A stretch of DNA of 64,000 bases from Puccinia triticina (Eukaryota > Basidiomycota > Pucciniomycetes > Pucciniales > Pucciniaceae). The stretch lies in NCBI RefSeq assembly GCF_026914185.1, contig NC_070559.1, positions 5,873,501 through 5,937,500 on the forward strand, written 5' to 3'. The notes beneath the pieces are model-generated. The model worked only from the letters and a program-made list of their open reading frames with translations. It did no database searches and had not been told where the DNA came from. Position numbers and translations under genes: made by a program. Of the stretch, positions 56,098 through 64,000 are shown one piece after another; the stretch's first letter is position 1; every line of letters starts with the position of its first letter.

Positions 56098-58163
56098 ATG
56101 ATCATGAACGAGCCCGAGCCGCCTTCACCTCCGCCCACCGCGGGCCCATCTCCTCGCCCATCCAAAAGCCATTACCTGGTTGGCATCGGTCTGCTGTTGG
56201 TTGTGGTGGCCCTCTGGGTTGGGTGAGCAGTCGTCTCTCTACATATACTCTTTTTCACCATCTCATCATCGCCCAGCTGACCAGGATGCTTGGACCCTGC
56301 AATGGTAACAGATCTTCTTTCTTGATGAGTGTGAGGCCGCTTCCTTTTCCCTTGAAGAACTCCGATCGACCGATAGATAGCCCACTGACTCGATCCGGCC
56401 TCCATTCCCAATCTTCTGCTGACAGTCCATGTTCCGAGACGAGGAATGGAACAGACCCTGGCTCGTGACGTTCGTATCCGGTTGACAGCATCTCTCAGCA
56501 CCCACCGAGTCCTCACTGATGTCTCGATGTGTTTATTATCACAGATACATCTGCACTTCGTCCTTCACTTTATACCTCATTCGTCCAGGCCTGTCCTACC
56601 TGCGCTCCCATGGCCTCTCGACCAAACCACTATCTTCAGAGCTCAAAATTAGCACCCCAAAACACTCCCGCCGCCCTGCTAGCCCCGTCCAGTAAGAATA
56701 CCCACTGCCAGTCGGCTTTCGTCTCCGTTTCCTTCGTTAATCCGATAATATCTGTTTCTCGCATCTCTTAGAGCTGCTTATACTTTGCTCGATGGCAACG
56801 ACCAAGAACTCAGTCGATCAGAAGTGCGTTCGATCGATTATCTTATCAATTAAAAACAACAGCAGTTTCCGATCATACTTGTGAGCCAGCCGCAGAGTCG
56901 AGCCGCCTGTGTCACTCGAGCGTTTTCTGTGCCGGAAAGCCCACTAACAACCAAGGAAATCGTCCATCTGGCCGCCACCTTTGTTCTTCTTTGGTTTGCC
57001 GCTAAGTCAGTGAGCCTTTGATACAAATATCCTCGATCAACAATAAATGATGCTTATCGTCGTATCTGTTTTTTTAAGCTGGAGTGTCAATGCTGCCCTA
57101 GGCTACACATCCGTCTCGAGCACGACGATCCTCTCCTCGATGAGTGGATTCTTCACTCTGGCTATAGGAGTAGCCACCGGAGCGGAAACGTTCAGCCTCG
57201 GTCGACTGCTGGCCGTCGCCATGAGCGTCACTGGCGTTGTCCTCGTCTCGAAATCTGACCGCTCGGCTTCCAATCAAGACCCTTCCGACCAGGCCTCCTC
57301 CCATTGGATCCTCGGAGACATCCTCGCACTCTCATCAGCTGCCCTCTATGCGCTCTACGTCATCTTGATGAAGGTCTGCTCATCTCCCACTCCTGATGTC
57401 CAGCCCTTCTTTTTTGTCAACTCGGTCTCCTCTCTCTTGCTGCTTATTTCGAACTGTCATCTTTTTTTTGTGTCAGGTCAAAGTCAAGGAGGAATCACGG
57501 GTTGACATGCAGGTTTGTCTCAACATTTGCTTTCGAATTGTGATTCATATTGATAAAGATTCTATTTTCCCTCTATTTCAACAATCTGAAAACGATGATT
57601 TCAAAACATATCAACTCGTTAGTTATTCTTTGGGTTCGTCGGCGCCATCAATATGTTATGCTTTTGGCCGATGGGTGTCGTCCTACACTATACCGGCATC
57701 GAACCATTTTCACTACCACATACGAGAAAACTATGGATTTCGGTCGTCCTCAATGCAATGTGTACCTTCGTCTCAGATTATATGTCAGTATCATCCCCTT
57801 ATTGTTTACTCAAGTACATTACGAGAGGAGAATTTCACATTTCAACTTCCCTTGTCCTCTCCCCTCACGCTGCCTTAGATACATGCTGGCCATGTTGAAA
57901 ACTTCACCCCTGGTTGTTACATTAGTTGAGTGTTTTTTCAAGAAGCAGCCATTGATTGACCTGGCTGATAAAACATCCCCGCAATATTTCCATTGCCTAA
58001 TCATTCCCTTGACAAAAATAAATAGGGCATTTCACTAACATTGCCGGTAGCTGTGATCGGTGATATCTTTAAAGGGATCGTCTTACCTCCCACCTCTCTC
58101 CTGGGCGCCGGTCTAGTCCTGAGCTCGTTTGTTATCCTCAGCTTGGTGGAGCAACACCGATAA
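56098..58163 (+). CDS. DMT/SLC35F-type membrane transporter
   Basis: A multi-exon gene, ATG at 56098 (MIMNEPEPPSPPP), ending TAA at 58161-58163 (LVEQHR). Segments in order: HYLVGIGLLLVVVALWVG (TM1), GSSFLM, MFRDEEWNRPWLVTFVS, ICTSSFTLYLIRP (TM2), AAYTLLDGND, IVHLAATFVLLWFAA (TM), NWSVNAALGYTSVSSTTILS, FFTLAIGVATGAETFSLGRL, LGDILALSSAALYALYVILM, VKEESRVDMQ, GVVLHYTGIEPFSLP, LNAMCTFVSDYM, MLAMLKTSPLVVTL, LPVAVIGDIFKG and LLGAGLVLSSFVILSL. This is the EamA/DMT fold of the SLC35F5 and yeast Thi74/YML018C group, thought to sit in the vacuolar membrane; the substrate is not known. Between WLVTFVS and ICTSSF the only obvious splice sites leave a one-base phase conflict, so that junction is unresolved or shifted. 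Confidence 0.87.
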
Positions 58164-58959
58164 GTCCAACCACACGACTCCTCTGTCAAAGTTCGTGCTT
58201 GTCTTGAGATACATTCCCAACTTCTTTTGCGGACCTCTTTCTCTTGTTGACTCATAGTTCTTTTTCTTTCTGCCTTGCTTCTAACAGAAAGACTTTGCGA
58301 TTAGAACATCATAACACAGGGCTTCAAGCGATTGTATATTATGTATTTGTGATAGCTAAAAAAACGAACTCAGAAACAGCAAGCACAGACCGACACCTTT
58401 CGCTCCTTGCGGGATGCAAGATGCAATATATATTAATATGTATACCACATTACAAACATCAGTTTTCATTCTACTTATTGTTCTTATTGTTTTGTGCTTT
58501 GTCACCAAGACTGCCAATTGCCCAAAGGTCTGACTAGTCAGCCGCAAGAATATGCTCACTTTTGTGTCCAATTAGAGCACATCTGTTTTATAGCTATACT
58601 CCCTTTGTATCTTGTATGCTTTCTGGAAGCAGGGAAACATGTATTCTGCAAAAATGAGCCCAGAAAGGCTCAGAATAACATCTCAGACTTGGTGGAGGAC
58701 TTTCCGTCAGCATTTAAAAACCTCTAGATGCCCTCGTAGATCCTAACTTACACATCCATCAAAGACCCCCAGCGCGCATGACAGTTGTGAATCCCAGGCT
58801 TAGAGAAACATATTGCTTTTCACTTCACCAAAATTAAGAATTAGCTGGTGACAAGTGTAAATTCAAATCTGGGAGGGTACCTCCCTTCCCCTCTGAGACC
58901 CTCGCAGTTGCAGATATAGACCCAAAAAGTGTAGATTTTTGTCACTGGCATGTGAAAAT
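58164..58959. other. Intergenic, no supported gene
   Basis: AT-rich 3' flank of the transporter gene. GTGGAGGACTTTCCGTCAGC at about 58692 resembles the TGGAGGACTTCCCG MITE end, but no partner end was found. Confidence 0.4.
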
Positions 58960-59510
58960 TCCAGCTCAATGACAAGCAAATAATGTTGGTGGAGCCAAGC
59001 CTTTCTCAGCCTGGTGAGCCAGCATAAACCACACATTGTGCTAGGAAATTCCCAGCCCAACGGCCAGCATGTACTGGCCATTCAGCTGGGCTTTTACAAG
59101 CTTGGTGTACAGCATTTACTGCCTACTGAGCTTGTAAAATCCCAGGTAGATGACCAGCAAGTGCTGGTCATTGCGCAAGGGATTCCCTGGCTTGATGAAT
59201 ACTTTTGAGTTTGGGTTTGAGCTCAAAGAGCCAGGGTGCTGATGACCAGTGGATTTTGGTCACCAAGCGCGGCCTCTGCCAACTTGATGACCAGTTTGTG
59301 TTTGTCATTGAGCCAGAGAAGCCCTAGCCCAACAACCAGCACATGCTGGTCATTAATCTGGGCCTATCTGATCTTGGTAGGCAGTTTATACTGCCTGCAA
59401 GGCTTGGATAGGCCCAGCTCAATGGCCAGCATGTACTGGGAGTCATCTGGGTCTTTCCTAGTGTGATGAAAAGTACACACTGTTCATCAAGTCCCAGTAC
59501 ATGTGCCAGA
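58960..59510. repeat. Second hairpin-array family, GACCAGCA stems
   Basis: Successive imperfect palindromes such as GGCCAGCATGTACTGGCC, GACCAGCAAGTGCTGGTC, AACCAGCACATGCTGGTCAT and GGCAGTTTATACTGCC. They are flanked by CCCAGCTCAATG-type outer stems and lie 40-60 bp apart. The architecture matches the 41-kb array, but the stem sequence is only partly related (TCAATGACC). No gene. Confidence 0.75.
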
Positions 59511-59689
59511 AACTTGCTAATGTACACCCTCAGGTTTGCCCAAACCTGAGGGTGGACATTACATAAGAAAATGACACTCCCCAGGGGACACAGGGGGACA
59601 CAAAACCAATCCAAGTTTCCCATGTGCCCACCTTCAAACCCCCAGACACAAAGTTTTTTTAACACTTTTCCTCATATGTGTGCGTCACT

Positions 59690-62431
59690 TAGGGATGAAA
59701 CCGGGTTGCGTTTGGGTCAGAAAACAATGCCCAAACCCAACCCAACATTTGGTGCCGGTTGGGCTGGGTCGGGTCAGATTCTGGTTAACACTGCCCAAAC
59801 CCAACCCTGTTTGTGAAGGATTTGGGTCCGGGTTGGGTCAGGTTTTGGGTCAACCCATATTTATGGATGATATAGAAGCCAGAATTTGATTGCATTCATT
59901 TATGTAGTTTTATTTTTTATATTCAATGTAAAAGAATTTCATTTATTGAAGATAAAGCAGTATGAAAAAAATACAAGACACAAGTACATTAGTCAGATTC
60001 AAGCTCAATATCTTTGTGCTGTTGGTCAGAGAGGCCCTTGTTGGATCTAATCCAGTCCTGCCCACAGACAAGGGCTTTGAGTGTTTTGGGATTCAGTTGA
60101 TTTCTAGAGGGGCTGAGCACTCTTCGGCCAGTTGAGAACGCTGACTCGGATGCAATTGAAGTCATTAGAGCTATGAGGAAGTACCTGGCCAGTTTTGAAA
60201 GGGTTGGGAATCAGATTGAGTAAATCTTCCACCAATCAAGGATATTGAACAACGGAGTATCAACTGGGATTGTATCTTCTTGCAAATAGAGATTGAGTTC
60301 AGCAGTTGCCATTACTGTTGGTACACTCTTTGTCACTTTACTGGCAAAGTACTCCTTGAATCAATTTTTCTCTAAGTCTTCAGATGTTTTTTTTTTGAGA
60401 ATTCAAAGTTGTACTAGTATTTTTGTTTGATTGAGAGCCTTTGTAGTGTGTGATTTGTGTTTTAAGCTGGAAACAAGCTCTTTAAACAAGGCATATAGTT
60501 TTTTTGTTATGGCATCAAATTTTTTTGGAACTTCACATTTGTCTGTGTCCAAATCACCGTTATTGAGCAGGAGAAACTCAATAAGAGATAGTTTATATTG
60601 CGGGTCAAAGACAAGGAAAATTGCAGCCAAATCTTCAGGGTTTTTCCAGTATTTGTTATACTTCTCTTGCATTGGTTTGACTAGGTCAGAAAGTTTGGTC
60701 TGTCCAGAAAAAAGAGTGTCTTTGAGCTTCTTTTGAATTCTAATTATGTTCACATAAAGCATGTGGGCTGTTGGACAACGAGTCATGCACAGCTTCAATG
60801 TTGCTGAGGTAGTGAGAGATTAAACATGTTACATGAGTACATCATATCAAATTCATAGGAATGATAAAATGAAGCTATCTACCTACCTGTGTTGCACATA
60901 GAAAGAAAATCCTTCATTGCCAAGATATCCTCCCAGGCTTTGGGATCAGGACAGCTTTTAAAGCTTGCATCTTGCAAGGCTAGATTCTCAAACACCTCTC
61001 AGTAGGGTACAGATGAATTGAGCATATGAAATTTTGAGTTCCAGTGCGTTGGCACATCAAGTATTGGCTGGGCTAGATTTCCAATATTGGTCAATTTGAG
61101 GGCCTCTTGAAAGTGTTGCTTACGTGAGGGGGTACTTCTGATATATCGGACACTGTCTCAGATCTTGCTGATGGCAGAGGAAGTTTTGTGCAAACCATCT
61201 TTAACAATCAAGTTGATGAGGTGTGCAGCACATCACACATGGAAGAACTTCCCTTCCCTCATTGGGGGGAATCAGCTTTTGTCTTGGAGTAATTGATTGA
61301 CTCAAGCAACGGCAACATTGTTTGCCGCGGCGTTATCAACGGTAACAAAAGACACTTTATCAATGGCTTTCCATTCAACAATCACTGAGAAGAGCTGCTC
61401 AGCAATTACTAATCCCGTGTGAGGAGGTGGAAGTTCCTTGAAGGAGATGAGCCGCTTTTTGAGAGTCCAGTCGGACGAGAGGAAGTGGGCTGAGATTGGG
61501 GCTTCTGCTGAGAAAACACCCAGTTGGTTGGAGTCAAATTCTTGGAAACTTGCAGCGTAGTTTGCTTGCTTTGTGTTTGATAAGAGCTGCATTGTTTGAG
61601 GTGTCTCCAAAGATGTTTTGTTCCACAGGAGCTTTTGGCAGTATCAACAATGCCCTTTTTTGTCTTTGCCTGTCTCAACATTCAAACAAAATCAAAATTA
61701 GACTCATTTTGATTGATGTAAGATTGGAGAGATTCATGACCAACCTTCCCCACTAGGTTTAAAATGGTTCCATATCTTCCTTGTTGTTTTACGTGATTTT
61801 TGGCCTTGAGTCATTTTTTTTCCCCAGCTGAAGCAGTTAATGGGGTGGAATCATTTTTCAATGGTAATGGTATAGATTTTTCTTGAGTTTCACGGGGCTG
61901 ATCAATGACCGCGATGTCATTTTTGTCTTCAGATTCAGTTTCAGGTGGCAGGTTTTCTTCATTGAAAGAAGCATTGTTAGTCGCCGCGGTATCATCTTCA
62001 GTTGAGGAGGGAACATGCTTCTTTCGCTTGAGGGGGTGTGCTTGTTGGGAGCAGGTCTTGGGCATGGTGATTTGTGAGTGTAATTGTATGGTACCAGTTG
62101 CCAGTTTGTCTTTGCTGAGTCAATTTCAGTGCTGACGCCCCCGCAAACCAGTGATTGGTGGCCCAGCGGGAGCGCCGCGCAATTGGTGTAGCCTGGGAGC
62201 ACAGGGCACGGGTTGTTACATGGGTACCTGCCAGCTTTGCGGGTCTGTAATCGGGTTGGCGGGTTGACCCAACAGTCAAAATGGCTGCCCAAACCCAACC
62301 CAAAAATCTAGCGGGTCTGTGGCGGGTTGGGTTGAAAATCAATTTTTCAGACAAAAGCCAACCTAAACCCGGCCCCAGACCCAACAAGGGTTGGGTACCC
62401 GCCAGGTTGACCCGACCCACTTTCATTCCTA
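59690..62431 (-). mobile_element. Second hAT transposon, 2742 bp, decayed
   Basis: TIRs TAGGGATGAAACCGGGTTG and (reverse) TAGGAATGAAAGTGGGTCG, followed by CCAACCC-rich subterminal repeats. Flanked by the 8-bp duplication GCGTCACT (59682-59689) and GTGTCACT (62432-62439), with one mismatch. It encodes a broken transposase on the minus strand. Older than the hAT at 16.8 kb and with different TIRs. Confidence 0.93.
59989..62065 (-). pseudogene. Decayed hAT transposase
   Basis: Motifs on the minus strand in order: VSFVTVDNAAANNVAVA (to 61302), CAAHLINLIVKDGLHKT, DSVRYI, LDVPTHWNSKFHML (about 61050), EKYNKYWKNPEDLAAIFLVF (about 60640), then FPTLSKLARYF, SIASESAFSTGRRVLSPSRN and a stop at 59989. 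At least five in-frame TGA codons (60211, 60999, 61158, 61233, 61302) break it. Several sit where hAT transposases have Arg, for example before CAAHL and DSVRYI. Additional frame breaks occur in the N-terminal part. It cannot make a full protein. Confidence 0.88.
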
Positions 62432-62439
62432 GTGTCACT

Positions 62440-63242
62440 CTTGTTGTTCCACAGCCAATAATTGAGTATTCTGGATACAGCAGGTCTGCAGTACCAAAGT
62501 CTTTATAACAGCCTATGCTACTTCAGTGAAATGTGACAAGAGCAAAGTATTTTTCATAAGGCGGTGCTGTTTGTTTTTGGAATAAAAACAATTCCACAAT
62601 GCAAAACATTGCCTGTCAGTGGTCACTTGGCTGAAGAAATATTTTAGCATAAGGATAGGTACATTCTTGGCAACACTTTTGTGCATTGAAGCAGCTTGCA
62701 TACAAAATTGTGATCATGATGAACCAAACACAAAGCTTCAACAGAGAGATAAGGATGTGTTGACATTGAGTGACATATCATTTCACAACCACTTCACCTA
62801 CAGTTACCCTTGTATTGGGAAGAAAGTTGAACCAAGTTACAGTTGACATTGAACTCACATCATACCAAGCAACTGGTAAAATGTTATGGTCTGGCACTCT
62901 CTAGAGAGTGCAACAAATCCTTCCCTGGTGAGAGAGATGTGGGATACCACAGTTAGGCTTGAAACTGAAATAAACCCATACAATGAAACAAAACAAAATC
63001 AAAAACTGACCAAGCTTCTTGAGAAACACACTGGATAGATTTGTCGTCACCTTTTCTTTGGTTGTGGTGTGTGAGGAATGGTGTCAATTCTGGGAGGGAG
63101 GAAGTGGATGACAACTTCTGAGCTGACCAAACCTCCGCCGTCTAGCTCGTGAGTGATGAATTTTGGCTGAGTTGTGGGTGTGCTGCGGCCCAGCTGGTGG
63201 ATGTAGGCTGCCCCGGCGGAGTGGCAGGGGAGCACGGCGACG
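62440..63242. other. Intergenic, upstream of TPR gene
   Basis: No gene is supported. It includes a remnant CTGGCACTCTCTAGAGAGTG at 62890, resembling the inner end of the 41.7-kb element TIR. The last 100 bp become GC-rich and likely hold the promoter of the next gene. Confidence 0.4.
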
Positions 63243-64000
63243 ATGGCCAGCGCCGAATACTCGCTGATCGACTCGGCCCAGAGGAAACCCACCCCGCCAG
63301 CAGCCATCGCCGACTTCCTCCGCCAGCGATGGGCCGAGCTCATTACCCCCAGCTGCTTCGAGCTCGACGCGGACTACCGGCTGAGCCTCAAGCCGAGAGA
63401 AACCGCCGAGCAGCCGCCACTCGCCACCCTCGCAGCCATCGCCAGCCTGCTCTCGGTCTACGTCCAGACCAACTACACCGGGCCAGCCCACGCCGGCCGC
63501 CCCCCCATCGCGGTCCTCGCCCAGACTAGCGATCCAGACGCAGAAGCAGAACTCAACGCAGCCAGCCTCGATGCACTCTCACTCGCCGGCGAGCCAGCCT
63601 ACCATCTCGCCAAGTCGGCAACATTCCTGCTCATGGCCATCCTGCTCATCGACCAGCTCAGCTCGTCGGCCGCCGAATTCCCAACGGTCATCTGGTGGAA
63701 ACTCAGGGCAGAGATCCTCCGCAGACAGCTCTTCGACCAGCCAATCCCTCTCCCCAGCCAGCTGCTCGATCAGATCCACCGTCTCGCCCATGCTCTCCCC
63801 TCAGCCGATCCCTGCGACCTTGACCTGTTGCCCATGCTGACCCTCGAACGTGGGCTGGCTGAACATCTGACGGGCAACGAGAAGGCGGCCAATCGGCTGT
63901 TCAGAGACGCGGTCTCTCAGGCTAAATTCGAATGTAAGCCTCCCCATCAGCAATCGCCAGTCATTTGATGATATTGACGATTATTTCCCTCTCAGATCAA
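63243..64000 (+). CDS. Probable Emw1/TTC27-like TPR protein, 5' part
   Basis: ATG at 63243 opens MASAEYSLIDSAQRKPTPPA in GC-rich coding DNA. The first exon runs about 690 nt, with a donor GTAAGCC at about 63934 and an acceptor near 63996, and continues beyond the window. Helical segments include LATLAAIASLLSVYVQTNYT, YHLAKSATFLLMAILLIDQL and WWKLRAEILRRQLFDQP, then LLPMLTLERGLAEHLTGNEK. The order of a WWKLRA helix followed by a LERGL-type helix matches the N-terminal part of TTC27/Emw1 tetratricopeptide proteins, which are linked to cell-wall integrity in yeast. The TPR repeats themselves would lie outside the window, so this is a moderate call. Confidence 0.65.

Overview
The window is eukaryotic and fits a repeat-rich basidiomycete, most likely a rust fungus (Pucciniales). 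The evidence is intron-dense genes with short GT-AG introns, basidiomycete-type Ty3/gypsy and hAT elements, a long orphan protein, and a small cysteine-rich secreted protein. The species is not determined.

Cellular genes occur as islands. 2.0-4.1 kb (+): a 552-residue orphan protein. 5.5-7.9 kb (-): an Hrp1/Nab4-like two-RRM protein in six exons. 24.1-25.6 kb (+): an INO80-subunit (Ies1-like) gene carrying two in-frame TGA codons. 26.4-28.1 kb (+): a LigB/DODA-type extradiol dioxygenase. 28.9-35.3 kb (-): an Snt2-type BAH/PHD/SANT/GATA-like/PHD/extended-PHD chromatin regulator. 48.0 kb: a truncated inositol-polyphosphate-kinase (Kcs1-like) fragment. 52.3-52.6 kb (-): a 93-residue cysteine-rich secreted protein, with a frameshifted paralogue at 54.6-55.0 kb. 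56.1-58.2 kb (+): a DMT/SLC35F-like membrane transporter. 63.2 kb to the window end (+): the start of a probable Emw1/TTC27 TPR-protein gene.

Much of the rest is mobile DNA. A 12.4-kb Ty3/gypsy element (8979-21355, transcribed on -) has ~98% identical LTRs and a 4-bp target duplication. A 2.48-kb hAT transposon (16753-19234) sits inside its gag with a perfect 8-bp duplication. Between the left LTR and the end of pol, the retroelement carries a spliced gene on the opposite strand. That gene encodes a zinc-cluster-like protein, and a TATA box inside the LTR is placed to transcribe it. Downstream are a MULE-type MITE with a 9-bp duplication, several TAA-flanked Harbinger-type MITEs, large foldback elements, a solo LTR, a second decayed hAT (59690-62431), and several clusters of short hairpins with related stems (41.1, 43.2, 43.9, 52.7 and 59 kb).

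Two observations stand out. One is the antisense zinc-cluster gene of the retroelement. The other is a consistent CpG-decay signature: every nonsense codon I could place in the retroelement, and two losses of catalytic aspartate, are explained by C-to-T changes at TCGA sites. Similar CGA-to-TGA changes hit conserved arginines in the decayed hAT and in the Ies1-like gene.
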